A stretch of 64,000 bases of DNA from Geodermatophilus pulveris (GTDB lineage: Bacteria; Actinomycetota; Actinomycetes; Mycobacteriales; Geodermatophilaceae), in NCBI RefSeq assembly GCF_900188375.1, contig NZ_FZOO01000003.1, forward strand, positions 372,001 to 436,000, in the 5' to 3' direction. Below, piece by piece: positions 38,046 through 46,748 of the stretch. Every line of letters begins with the position of its first letter. Position 1 is the first letter of the stretch. Both the position numbers and the translations under genes were made by a program. The notes below the pieces were generated by a model. That model saw nothing but the letters and a program-made list of their open reading frames with translations, was not told the DNA's origin and ran no database searches.

Positions 38046-40112
38046 TCAGCCCAGGCCGGTGTGCGCGGCGAGGAAGGCCAGCTGGTCGGCGGCCAGGGCC
38101 ACGGTGCGGCTGACCGCCCGGGCGCCGTGGCCGACCGAGGTCTCCCGCCGCAGCAGCACCGGGGCGCCGGAGGACGTGGCGTGCTGCAGCGCCGCGGCCA
38201 GCTTGCGGGCGTGCAGCGGGTCGACCCGCGTGTCGGACTCGAAGGTCGTGAACAGCACCGCGGGGTAGGCGGTGCCCTCGACGACCCGGTGGTAGGGCGA
38301 GTAGCCCAGCAGCCAGCCCAGCTCGACCGGGTCGTCAGCGGTGCCGTACTCGTCGTTCCAGGTACGGCCCAGGCCGAAGCGCTCGTAGCGGACCATGTCC
38401 AGCAGCGGCGCGCTGCACACGACGGCGGCGGCGAGGTCCGGGCGCTGGGTGAGCGTCGCCCCGACCAGCAGCCCGCCGTTGGACCCGCCCATCACCGCCA
38501 GCTGCGCGGGCGTCGTCCAGCCCTCGGCGACGAGGTGCTCGCCGGCGGCGGCGAAGTCGTCGAAGACGTTCTGCTTGCGCTCGCGCATCCCGGCGCGGTG
38601 CCACTCCTCGCCGTGCTCGGAGCCGCCGCGCAGGTTGGCCACCGCCCACACCCCGCCGGCGGCCACCCAGGCCAGCGCCTGGGCCGAGTAGCCGGGGGTG
38701 AGCGCGACGTTGAACCCGCCGTAGCCGTAGAGGACGGTGGGGCGGGGCCGGCCGGGGACGCCGTCGGAGGACAGCACGAACAGGTGCACCGGCGTCCCGT
38801 CGGCCGAGGTCGCGTGCGTCTCCACCACGCGCAGCGCCGGCACCTCGCCGGCCACCGGGGCCTGCTCCCAGGTGGTCAGGGCGGCCGGGTCGGCGGCGTC
38901 CCAGCGCAGCACCGACGGCGGGGTGGCGTGGTCGGTGAAGCCGACCCACGCGGTGCCGCCGCCCTCCGGCGGGGCGCTGACGCCGGAGACGCTGCCCGGC
39001 GGGAGGGCGCTCACCTCGGCCACCCGGCCCGAGCCGTCCGCGGCCCACACCGACAGCCGGTCGGTGGCGTCGACCGAGTGCACGGCGAGCACCAGCAGCC
39101 CGCCGTCCGGGCCGTCGACGAGGGCCACGTCGGTCAGCACGCCGCCGGCCTGCTCCGGGACGACGTCCCGCCAGGCCCCCGGCGCCCAGGTGGCCGGGTC
39201 GGCCGGGTCGGCCACGGCCAGCCGCCAGCGGGGCGTGCCGCGGTCGCTCATCAGCCACAGCCGGCCGTCGCGGGCCACCCAGGCCGCGGTCTGCGCGTCG
39301 ACGCCGACCTGCAGCTCGCGCAGCGTGCCGTCCCCGCCCAGGTCGGCCAGCCAGACGTCGTCGCGCGGCGCGGTGCCGGCCGAGGCCGAGACGCTCAGCC
39401 AGCGGCCGTCCCGGCTGGTGCGCACCCCGTAGTAGTTGGTGAGGTCCAGCCCCTCCCCGTGCACCAGGACGTCGCCGTCGGGGTCGGAACCGACCCGGTG
39501 GCGCCACACCCGGCGGTGGAACTGCTCCTCGCCGACGGGGACGGCGTCCGGGGCCAGCCGGCGCACGTAGAACAGCTCCTCGCCGCCGGGCAGCCAGGCG
39601 ACGGGGGAGTAGCGGCAGCGGTCCACCGGGCCGTCGAGCTGCTCGCCGGTGGCGACGTCCAGGACGTACAGCCGCGACTCCTCGTCCCCGCCGGTGGACA
39701 CCTGGTAGGCTAGTCGGTCGCCCTCCCAGGACGGCGACCACGCGTCGAGGGTCGTGGTGCCGGCGGGGTCCACGGCCATCGGGTCGACCAGCACGCGGGT
39801 GCTGCCGTCGGGCTCCCGGACCCGCAGGACGGCGTGCTCCTGGCCGGGGTCGCGGCGGGTGGAGAAGGCCCGCCCGCCCCGCCAGACCGGGACGCCGACG
39901 GCGCCGGCGTGCACCAGCTCGGCCAGCCGCGCGGCGAGGCGGTCGCGCAGCGGCAGGGCGGCCAGCGCCCCGGCGGTCAGCTCGTCCTGGGCGGCGGTCC
40001 AGGACGCCGTCCGCGGGTCGGCGGGGTCCTCCAGCCAGCGGTAGGGGTCGGCGACGGCGTGTCCGTGCAGGTGCTCGACCAGGTCGAGCCGCTCGGCGGA
40101 GGGGTGGCGCAC
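38046..40112 (-). CDS. Prolyl oligopeptidase family serine peptidase (S9A)
   Basis: 688 residues. The N-terminal propeller starts DLVEHLHGHAVADPYRWLED. The C-terminal alpha/beta hydrolase has the nucleophile in MGGSNGGLLVGA (Ser544), the Asp in ESDTRVDPLHARK and the His in SVGHGARA. It cleaves Pro-containing oligopeptides, in the cytoplasm since no signal is seen. GTG 40112 starts the conserved region; another GTG at 40121 is in frame. An MFS gene follows after 146 bp. Confidence 0.93.
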   Translation of the reverse strand: MRHPSAERLDLVEHLHGHAVADPYRWLEDPADPRTASWTAAQDELTAGALAALPLRDRLAARLAELVHAGAVGVPVWRGGRAFSTRRDPGQEHAVLRVREPDGSTRVLVDPMAVDPAGTTTLDAWSPSWEGDRLAYQVSTGGDEESRLYVLDVATGEQLDGPVDRCRYSPVAWLPGGEELFYVRRLAPDAVPVGEEQFHRRVWRHRVGSDPDGDVLVHGEGLDLTNYYGVRTSRDGRWLSVSASAGTAPRDDVWLADLGGDGTLRELQVGVDAQTAAWVARDGRLWLMSDRGTPRWRLAVADPADPATWAPGAWRDVVPEQAGGVLTDVALVDGPDGGLLVLAVHSVDATDRLSVWAADGSGRVAEVSALPPGSVSGVSAPPEGGGTAWVGFTDHATPPSVLRWDAADPAALTTWEQAPVAGEVPALRVVETHATSADGTPVHLFVLSSDGVPGRPRPTVLYGYGGFNVALTPGYSAQALAWVAAGGVWAVANLRGGSEHGEEWHRAGMRERKQNVFDDFAAAGEHLVAEGWTTPAQLAVMGGSNGGLLVGATLTQRPDLAAAVVCSAPLLDMVRYERFGLGRTWNDEYGTADDPVELGWLLGYSPYHRVVEGTAYPAVLFTTFESDTRVDPLHARKLAAALQHATSSGAPVLLRRETSVGHGARAVSRTVALAADQLAFLAAHTGLG

Positions 40113-40257
40113 GCGGCCCACGGTAGTGACGCCGCGGGGGTCTCCCGGACACCCGTGACGGATCCCGGGAGCGCCCGGGCGCGATCGCAGGTCAGAATGG
40201 GGGCGCCCACGGGTCGCACTGCACCCGGCGCGCGGCCCCGGGCGCCGGAGGTGCCCC

Positions 40258-40857
40258 GTGCCGCGACCCGCCCACGGGTCGCCCGCAGGCCAGCCAGGTC
40301 CGCGGCGCGACCCCCGTCCGAGCCCTGCCGTCACGGCGCGCACCACCGCCGCCGCGACCCTGCTGCTCAACGCCACCTACGAGCCATTGTGCGTCGTCTC
40401 CAGCCGGCGCGCGATCGTCCTCGTGCTCGCCGACAAGGCGGTCTCGGTGCACAGCGCGGCCGAGGAGGTGCACGCCGAGACGCTGTCCCTGCCGGTGCCG
40501 GTGGTGGTGCGCCTGACCCGCTACGTGCGCGTGCCGTACCCGGCCCAGGTCCCGCTGTCGCGGCGCGCGGTGTTCCATCGCGACGCCTCCACCTGCGTCT
40601 ACTGCGGCGGCTCGGCCACCAGCATCGACCACGTCGTCCCGCGCAGCCGCGGGGGCACGCACACCTGGGACAACGTGGTCGCCGCCTGCCGCCGGTGCAA
40701 CCACACCAAGGCCGACCGGTCGCTCGCCGAGCTCGGCTGGAAGCTGCCGCACCCGCCGCGGACGCCGAGCGGCGCGGCCTGGCGGCTGCTGGGCGCCCGG
40801 GCCGTCGACCCGCGCTGGCGGGAGTGGCTGGGGATGCCGGAGAGCGTGTCGGCCTGA
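40258..40857 (+). CDS. HNH endonuclease-domain protein
   Basis: 199 residues. LLLNATYEPLCVVSSRRAIVL is the conserved N-terminal part of this actinobacterial family. The HNH domain has CVYCGG, SIDHVVPRSRGG and CRRCNHTKADR, with two Cys pairs for zinc and the DH-N-N catalytic pattern. The role in DNA metabolism is unknown, but the domain would cut DNA. The first 24 residues are low-complexity, so translation could begin nearer residue 25. Confidence 0.87.
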   Translation: MPRPAHGSPAGQPGPRRDPRPSPAVTARTTAAATLLLNATYEPLCVVSSRRAIVLVLADKAVSVHSAAEEVHAETLSLPVPVVVRLTRYVRVPYPAQVPLSRRAVFHRDASTCVYCGGSATSIDHVVPRSRGGTHTWDNVVAACRRCNHTKADRSLAELGWKLPHPPRTPSGAAWRLLGARAVDPRWREWLGMPESVSA

Positions 40858-41116
40858 CGACCCGCCCGCCTGCCCCGGCAGACGGTGACGAGGCGGCTGC
40901 TCGTCTCTCGTGCACACCCGACAACCGAGCGGCCTCGGACCGGTCGGCGTCTGACAGGTCCTGACGAGCGGGATCGCCCCACCCGGCGCGCCGGTCGCTC
41001 CGCGTCCCGTCCGTCCCAGCCGGCGCTCCGGCTACCCAGCAGAACGATGTCGTCACGTTACGTTCCGTCTGCAGCCAGCGCCGCTGGGGCGCTGCGGTCG
41101 CCGGAAGGTGTCCCCC

Positions 41117-42253
41117 ATGTCCCGCACCACCACGTCCCGCCGGCCGCGGGTGCAGCGTCTCGCACTCGCCGGCATCGGCGGCGCGGTCCTGCTCGTCGGC
41201 ATCGCGTCCCCCGCCGCCGCGGCCGACGTCGTCATCTCCCTGGAGCCCGCCGAGGTCGGGCTGATCGCCGTCCCGGTCGAGAACTTCCCCGACATGGACC
41301 CCATGGCCGACCCCATGAGCGACCCCATGGCGGTCGACCCCGTCCCCGTCGACGCGGAGTTCGGTGACACCCTCACCGTCGAGCTGCCGGACGTCCTCGA
41401 CGCCTCCGGGGCCGTGGTGGAGCTGATCGTCGACGTCGACGGCGACGGCGCGCCGGACGGCACGTACTCCTCGGCGCCGTCGGGGACCGAGCTCCCGCTG
41501 ACCGTGGACCCGGTGGACGGCGACACCGTCGAGGTCGTCCTGCCCGCGGGCACCGGCACGGCGACCGCGGCTCTCTCGCTCGAGCCGGTCGTGACCACCC
41601 TCGGGGCCGGGTTCACCTTCATCGACCCGGTCGAGTACGTGCTCACCCTCGGCGACACCGCGCTCGACGAGGTGACCCTGGAGCCCGTCCTGCTCGCGGC
41701 CTCCGCGGTGCTCTGCGCCGACCCCGCCGCCTGCACCGTGACCGCCGGGTCGACCGTCACCGTCGACCTGACCGACGGGTCGCTGCTGCGCGAGCTCGGC
41801 ATCACCGACCTGTCCGGCGTGCAGGTCGCCGCGCAGGCGGTCGACGCCGACGGTCTCCCGGTCGGCGAGCCCGTCCTCCTGACCGCCGAGGTCGCCGGCT
41901 CGACGGCGACCGTCGCCATCCCGGCCGACCAGCCGGCCGGCACCTACGCGCTCGCGGTCGTGCAGGAGACCCCCACGGGCTACGTCTCGGTCGTCGCCGC
42001 CGAGCTGACCGTGACCGAGCCCGTGGCCGCGCCGGCCCCGGCCCCGGCCGAGCCCACCGAGGAGGTCGAGGAGACCACGGTCAACGCCGGGCTGCGCTCC
42101 AACACCGGCGTCGAGGCCGTGCCGACCGGGTCCACCGGCACCGTCGCCGCCGTCGCCGGCGCCGGGCTGCTGGCCGCCGCCGGCGTGGGCGGCGTCGCCG
42201 TCGCCCGCTCCCGTCGCCGCCCGGCGGCCGAGAGCGGCACGTGCGCCGACTGA
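41117..42253 (+). CDS. Secreted surface protein with C-terminal anchor, sortase substrate
   Basis: 378 residues. A signal peptide (about 1-33) ends SPAAAADV. The mature part opens with Met-Asp-Pro repeats (DMDPMADPMSDPMAVDP) and continues as Val/Thr/Asp-rich beta domains. A single Cys pair occurs in VLCADPAACTV. The C terminus shows a Pro/Ala/Glu linker, then LRSNTGVEAVPTG, a membrane span and an Arg cluster ARSRRRP. That is a sorting signal with SNTG in place of LPxTG. The overlapping next gene is a sortase, so it is the likely substrate. ATG 41117 has GGAAGG 9 bp upstream. Confidence 0.8.
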   Translation: MSRTTTSRRPRVQRLALAGIGGAVLLVGIASPAAAADVVISLEPAEVGLIAVPVENFPDMDPMADPMSDPMAVDPVPVDAEFGDTLTVELPDVLDASGAVVELIVDVDGDGAPDGTYSSAPSGTELPLTVDPVDGDTVEVVLPAGTGTATAALSLEPVVTTLGAGFTFIDPVEYVLTLGDTALDEVTLEPVLLAASAVLCADPAACTVTAGSTVTVDLTDGSLLRELGITDLSGVQVAAQAVDADGLPVGEPVLLTAEVAGSTATVAIPADQPAGTYALAVVQETPTGYVSVVAAELTVTEPVAAPAPAPAEPTEEVEETTVNAGLRSNTGVEAVPTGSTGTVAAVAGAGLLAAAGVGGVAVARSRRRPAAESGTCAD

Positions 42254-42918
42254 CCGGCGCGAGCCCGCTGGCCGGCGCCGTCACCGGTGTCGCCGCCGTC
42301 GGGCTCGCCGGGGCCGCGCTGCTCGCCATCGGCCTGTCCGGTGGCGAGCAGCCGGCCGCGGCCACCGGGTCCCCGGACCCGGTGGCCGCGGTCACCGCGG
42401 CCCCGCCGCCGGCCGAGGAGGCCCAGCCCACGCTGCCGCCCGAGGGGGTCGCCCTGCCGACGCCGTCCTCGGACGTGCACGTGCTGATCCCCGCCCTCGA
42501 CCTGGACCTGCCGCTGCTTCCGCACGAGCCGCGCAACGGGGCGATCAACCCGCCGACGCTGACCGCCGCCTACTGGCTCGACCCGTACGGCGACCCGGTC
42601 GGCACCGCCGCGCAGGCGGACAACACGCTCTACCTGGCCGCCCACTCCACGGGCACGGGGGAGTACGGGTTCGACCCGCTGATGGAGGCCGACGGCGGCG
42701 GCAGCACCCTGGCCGCCGGCGACGTCATCGAGGTCAGCACCCCGGAGGGGACCGTCGACTACACCGTCGAGCGCACGGAGCGGTACGCCAAGGGGGAGCT
42801 GGCCGGGGCCACCGAGGTGTGGGAGAAGGCGCCGGGGCGGCTGGTGCTCATCACCTGCTTCCAGCGCGGCGGCGGCCGGGCCTCCACCGAGAACCTCGTG
42901 GTCTTCGCCGAGGCCTGA
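42241..42918 (+). CDS. Sortase, class F-like
   Basis: 225 residues. One N-terminal membrane span (about 10-30) and a Pro-rich linker precede the domain. The catalytic His135 lies in YLAAHSTGTG, Cys206 in LVLITCFQ, and the Arg in GGGRASTENLVV. A transpeptidase that cleaves the sorting signal and attaches the protein to the cell wall. GTG 42241 overlaps the substrate gene by 13 bp, so the two are coupled. Class assignment is from general form and family recollection. Confidence 0.85.
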   Translation: MRRLTGASPLAGAVTGVAAVGLAGAALLAIGLSGGEQPAAATGSPDPVAAVTAAPPPAEEAQPTLPPEGVALPTPSSDVHVLIPALDLDLPLLPHEPRNGAINPPTLTAAYWLDPYGDPVGTAAQADNTLYLAAHSTGTGEYGFDPLMEADGGGSTLAAGDVIEVSTPEGTVDYTVERTERYAKGELAGATEVWEKAPGRLVLITCFQRGGGRASTENLVVFAEA

Positions 42919-43026
42919 GCGGCCCGCGGCGACGATCATGGACTCCGGGAGGCGGCGCACCGGTCGGCCTCGGCGGGTCACCTCCCGAACGCCGTGCTCG
43001 TCGCGTCGGCCCGCCCTCCGTCGGGA

Positions 43027-44283
43027 TCAGGTCACCCGGGCGCGCACGTCGGGGTAGCCCTCGTGCGCCCCGGTGGCGAGCACCTCGCGGAGGCGGTCCA
43101 TCGCGTCCCAGACGTCGGTGAAGCGGGTGTACAGCGGCGGGAGACCCAGCCGCACGCGGTCCGGGGTGCGGAAGTCCGGCACCACGCCGCGGTCGACCAG
43201 CGCCTGGGTGAGCTGCCAGGCCCGCGGGTGGGTCAGCGTGACGTGCGACCCGCGGCGGGCCGGGTCGCGCGGGGAGGCCAGCGCCACCCCGTGCGGCGCC
43301 AGCCACGCGTCGGCGAGGGCGACGACGAGCCCGCCGAGCGCCCGGCCCTTCGCCGCCAGCCGGTCCACCCCGGCCTCGGCCACCAGCCCGGCGCCCACCT
43401 CGACGGCCACCGTGGCCAGCACCGGCGGCGTCCCGACGGCGAACCGCTCGATGCCGGGCACCGGGTCGTAGGCGCGCCCCATGGCGAACTGGTCGCGCTG
43501 GCCGAACCAGCCCCAGATCGGCTGCCGCAGCTGCTCCTGCAGCTCGCGGCGCACGTAGAGGAACGCCGGCGCGCCCGGCCCGCCGTTGAGGTACTTGTAG
43601 GTGCACCCGACCGCGAGGTCCACGCCGTTCGCGGCCAGGTCGACCGGCACCGCGCCGGCGGCGTGGGAGAGGTCCCAGACGACCAGCGCGCCCACCTCCC
43701 GCGCCGCCCGGGTGGTCGCCGCGACGTCGGCCAGCGCCCCGGACCGGTAGGCGACCGCCGACAGCACGACGACGGCGACCCGCTCGTCCAGCGCGCCGGC
43801 CAGCACCGCGGGGTCCAGCCCCTCGTCCAGGTCGGCCGGGACCTCGCGCACCGTCATCCCGCGGGCCTGCGCCACCCCGGCGACCACGTAGCGGTCGGTG
43901 GGGAAGTCGTCGGCGCAGCAGACCAGCACGTCGCGGCCGGGCCGGGCGTCCGCGGCGGCGACCAGCAGCTTGTACAGGTCCACCGTGGTGGAGTCGCAGA
44001 CCAGCACCTCGCCCGGGCGGGCGCCGAGGACGCCGGTGGCCAGCAGGTCGCCGACCCGGCCAGCCTGGCCGATCCACTCCCGCCACGAGCCGACCAGCCC
44101 GCGCCCCCACTCCTCCTCGACCGCCCGCGCCAGCGCCGCCGGTGTCGCCGCCGGCATCCGGCCCAGCGAGTTGCCGTCCAGGTAGAGCAGGCCGTCGGTC
44201 CCGGCACCGGCGAACCGCCCGCGGAACCCGGCCAGCGGGTCGGTGGCGTCGCAGGCCTCGGCGGCCGCGCGGGAGAGGTCCAC
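43027..44283 (-). CDS. kynU: Kynureninase
   Basis: 418 residues of the PLP-dependent kynureninase family. LYLDGNSLGRMP, CDSTTVDLYKLL, VWDLSHAAGAVPVDL and the PLP lysine in GCTYKYLNGGPGAPAF (Lys230) are diagnostic. It converts L-kynurenine to anthranilate and alanine in tryptophan breakdown. Other pathway genes are not adjacent. GTG 44283 is only 38 bp from the divergent amidase, and a TAGACA box 7 nt upstream suggests a leaderless transcript. Confidence 0.95.
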   Translation of the reverse strand: MDLSRAAAEACDATDPLAGFRGRFAGAGTDGLLYLDGNSLGRMPAATPAALARAVEEEWGRGLVGSWREWIGQAGRVGDLLATGVLGARPGEVLVCDSTTVDLYKLLVAAADARPGRDVLVCCADDFPTDRYVVAGVAQARGMTVREVPADLDEGLDPAVLAGALDERVAVVVLSAVAYRSGALADVAATTRAAREVGALVVWDLSHAAGAVPVDLAANGVDLAVGCTYKYLNGGPGAPAFLYVRRELQEQLRQPIWGWFGQRDQFAMGRAYDPVPGIERFAVGTPPVLATVAVEVGAGLVAEAGVDRLAAKGRALGGLVVALADAWLAPHGVALASPRDPARRGSHVTLTHPRAWQLTQALVDRGVVPDFRTPDRVRLGLPPLYTRFTDVWDAMDRLREVLATGAHEGYPDVRARVT

Positions 44284-44290
44284 GCCGTCC

Positions 44291-44313
44291 TGTCTACCCG
44301 CCGCCGCTAGCGT
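44291..44313. promoter_or_regulatory. Divergent -10 boxes of kynU and amidase
   Basis: In the 38-bp gap, TAGACA on the reverse strand (44296-44291) is 7 nt before kynU. TAGCGT on the forward strand (44308-44313) is 8 nt before the amidase GTG. Both predict leaderless transcripts from back-to-back promoters. Confidence 0.45.
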
Positions 44314-44321
44314 CGCCGACC

Positions 44322-45746
44322 GTGACCGCGTTGCACGACCTCACCGCGCTCGAGCAGGCCGCCGCCGTCCGCGCGGGAGAGGTGAGCCCGGTCGAGCTGG
44401 TCGAGCACGCGCTGCGCCGCATCGAGGCGCTCGACGCCGGGCTCGGCGCCTTCCTCACCCCGACCCCCGAGCGCGCCCTGGCCCGGGCCCGCCGCGCGCA
44501 GGCACGGGTGCGCGGCGGCGGCGACCTGCCCCCGCTGCTCGGCGTCCCGACCGCGATCAAGGACCTCAACAACACCGCCGGCGTCCGGACGACGTTCGGC
44601 TGCACCGTCTTCACCGACAACGTGCCCACCGTGACGGACGCCGTGGTGACCCGGCTGGCCGACGCCGGGACCATCAGCCTCGGCAAGACCAACACCCCGG
44701 AGTTCGGCTTCCCCTGCTACACCGACAACGACCTCGCCGGCCCGGCCCGCTGCCCGTGGGACCGCACCCGGTCGGCCGGCGGCTCCAGCGGGGGAGCGGC
44801 GGTCGCGGTGGCCGCCGGGATGCTGCCGTTCGCGCAGGGCAGCGACGGCGGCGGGTCCATCCGCATCCCGGCCAGCGTCAACGGGCTGGTCGGCATCAAG
44901 CCCGGCCGCGGCCGGGTGAGCAACGCGCCGCTGGGCGGCGACGTGACCGGGCTGGGCACCAACGGGCCGCTCGCGCGCACCGTGCGGGACGCCGCGGCGA
45001 TGCTGGACGCCATGGCCGGGCCGGTGACCGGCGACGCGCAGTGGGCGCCGCCGCTGCCGCCGGGGGAGACGTTCCTGGCCGCGGCCGGCCGCCCGCCCGG
45101 CCGGCTGCGGATCGGCCGCTACACCGAGTCGCCCATGCCCGACGCCGGGCTGGAGCCGGCGGTGCAGGACGCCTACGAGGACGCCGCCCGGCTGCTCGCC
45201 GACCTCGGGCACGAGGTCGAGGACGTGCCCCCGGGGCTGCTCGACGGCGACGTCCTGCCCGCCTTCGAGCGGGTGTGGAGCCTGTCGGGGACGCTGCTGC
45301 CGGTGCCGCAGGCGCGCATCGGCGCGCTGCGGCCGCTGACCCGGGAGCTGCGCGCCCGCGGCCTGGCGCTGTCGGCGCAGGCGGCCATGGAGGCGCTCAC
45401 CGCGCTGCGGCTGTTCGCGCGCCGCTTCCTCACCGCCACGGCCGGCTTCGACGTGCTGCTCGCGCCGGTCACCACGATGACGCCGCGCCCGCTGGGCTGG
45501 TTCGACGCCGACGGGGACGGCGCGGCGGACTTCGCGCGGCAGGAGCGGTACGCCGCGTTCACCGCGGTGTTCAACGTGACCGGCCAGCCGGCGGTGAGCG
45601 TGCCGCTGTCCTGGACGCCGGACGGGCTGCCGGTCGGCACGATGCTGGTCGGCCGTCCCGCCGACGAGGTCACGCTGGTCGCCCTGGCCGCCCAGCTGGA
45701 GGCCGCCCGCCCCTGGGCGCACCGCCATCCGCCGGGCTGGGACTGA
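44322..45746 (+). CDS. Amidase-signature enzyme
   Basis: 474 residues. The Ser-cisSer-Lys triad is clear: Lys80 in TAIKDLNN, Ser155 in AGGSSGGAAV and Ser179 in GSDGGGSIRIP, with the typical 24-residue spacing between serines. It hydrolyses an amide bond. The substrate is unknown; the divergent kynureninase may hint at an aromatic amide but that is weak. GTG 44322 is used because of the -10 box directly upstream. Confidence 0.92.
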   Translation: MTALHDLTALEQAAAVRAGEVSPVELVEHALRRIEALDAGLGAFLTPTPERALARARRAQARVRGGGDLPPLLGVPTAIKDLNNTAGVRTTFGCTVFTDNVPTVTDAVVTRLADAGTISLGKTNTPEFGFPCYTDNDLAGPARCPWDRTRSAGGSSGGAAVAVAAGMLPFAQGSDGGGSIRIPASVNGLVGIKPGRGRVSNAPLGGDVTGLGTNGPLARTVRDAAAMLDAMAGPVTGDAQWAPPLPPGETFLAAAGRPPGRLRIGRYTESPMPDAGLEPAVQDAYEDAARLLADLGHEVEDVPPGLLDGDVLPAFERVWSLSGTLLPVPQARIGALRPLTRELRARGLALSAQAAMEALTALRLFARRFLTATAGFDVLLAPVTTMTPRPLGWFDADGDGAADFARQERYAAFTAVFNVTGQPAVSVPLSWTPDGLPVGTMLVGRPADEVTLVALAAQLEAARPWAHRHPPGWD

Positions 45747-45756
45747 TCACGGCCGG

Positions 45757-45762
45757 TAGATT
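45757..45762 (+). promoter_or_regulatory. -10 box of ctaJ
   Basis: TAGATT, 6 nt before the GTG of ctaJ, predicting a leaderless mRNA. Confidence 0.4.
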
Positions 45763-45768
45763 GAGGGG

Positions 45769-46149
45769 GTGACCGTCGCCGAGACCCTCCTGGTCTACGC
45801 CGGGGCTCCGCTGGCCCTGGTGCTCGTCCTGGCCCTGCTCACGCTGGTCCCCGGCCGGCGGCGCAGGACGCGCTACAAGCCCGGCCAGTCGTGGGAGCAC
45901 GAGCCGGTCTGGTACGAGCCGCACCCCGCCGGCGGGGGCGGCGGCGGCCACGCGGCCACCCCGGGGACCGGCGCCGCGGCGCTGGGCTCCTCGCTGTTCC
46001 CCGAGCAGGGCGGCGAGGGCACCACCGGCCGGTCGGGCGCGGCGCAGCTCGGCGGCGACGGCCACCACGGCGCGACGCGCGCCCTGACCGCCGGGCCCTC
46101 GGCGGCGTCCGCCGCCCGCCCCCTCGGCGGCGCCCGCGGGACGTGGTGA
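45769..46149 (+). CDS. ctaJ: aa3-type cytochrome oxidase accessory subunit CtaJ-like
   Basis: 126 residues. The N-terminal membrane span (about 5-28, LLVYAGAPLALVLVLALLTLV) is followed by RRRTRYKPGQSWEHEPVWYEP. That segment is the recognised pattern of the actinobacterial CtaJ subunit of the bc1-aa3 supercomplex. The C-terminal half is a Gly/Ala-rich tail. The DUF5130 gene follows, as in mycobacteria, where the pair is associated with the supercomplex (recalled, not searched). Confidence 0.75.
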   Translation: MTVAETLLVYAGAPLALVLVLALLTLVPGRRRRTRYKPGQSWEHEPVWYEPHPAGGGGGGHAATPGTGAAALGSSLFPEQGGEGTTGRSGAAQLGGDGHHGATRALTAGPSAASAARPLGGARGTW

Positions 46150-46198
46150 CCGCCGTGCCCGCCCCCCTCACCCCTGCGAGCCCCTCCGGAGGCCGGAA

Positions 46199-46672
46199 GT
46201 GACCCGCGTTCTCGATGCGACGTCGCACGACACGGCGACGACGGCCGGCACCATGCCGACCCGCGCCGACGAGTCCCAGGCCCCGGACTCGATCTTCAGC
46301 TACCAGGAGCTGCTGCGCCTGGACGAGGCGCTGACCATGTCCTCCCGGGAGACCGGGCTGCGCTTCACGCTCTACATCGGCGACCTGGGCCCGCAGACCC
46401 GCTCCCGCGCCGAGGAGCTCTTCGAGCGCTCCGCGCACTCCGCCCACGAGCTGGCCGACGCGGTGCTGCTCGCCGTCTCGCCCGGCCAGCGGGTCGTCGA
46501 GGTGGTCACCGGTTCCGGTGCGGCCCGCCGGCTGCCCGACCGGGCGTGCGCGCTGGCCGTGCTGTCGATGACCAACGCCTTCGCCTCCGGCGACCTGGTC
46601 GGCGGCATCGTCAACGGGCTGCGCCAGCTGTCCGACCAGGCCGGCCACCCGCGGGGCCTGCGCACCCACTAG
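46199..46672 (+). CDS. DUF5130/TPM-domain protein
   Basis: 157 residues. FSYQELLRLDEALTMSSRETG, FTLYIGDLGPQTRSRAEELF and RVVEVVTGSGAARRLPDRAC fit the TPM-like (TLP18.3/Psb32/MOLO) fold of DUF5130 proteins. In Mycobacterium smegmatis the gene next to ctaJ was reported as a respiratory supercomplex-associated factor; I recall this, and equivalence is inferred from adjacency. GTG 46199 has a GGAGG-like site upstream. Confidence 0.82.
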   Translation: MTRVLDATSHDTATTAGTMPTRADESQAPDSIFSYQELLRLDEALTMSSRETGLRFTLYIGDLGPQTRSRAEELFERSAHSAHELADAVLLAVSPGQRVVEVVTGSGAARRLPDRACALAVLSMTNAFASGDLVGGIVNGLRQLSDQAGHPRGLRTH

Positions 46673-46700
46673 GAGCCCCCCGGGCCCGTCCGGGCCCACC

Positions 46701-46746
46701 GTCGCGGGTCCTGGCTCACTGCCGGCAGTGAGCCAGGACCCGCGAC
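46701..46746. terminator. Perfect 46-bp palindrome, bidirectional terminator
   Basis: Two 23-bp arms (46701-46723 and 46724-46746) are exact reverse complements with no unpaired loop. It fills the gap between the convergent DUF5130 and MFS genes, the second of which ends at 46749. Confidence 0.75.
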
Positions 46747-46748
46747 CG

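Noticed and set aside
42994-44310. Forward frame antisense to kynureninase
   Set aside because: No family features; the reverse strand has an intact PLP enzyme.
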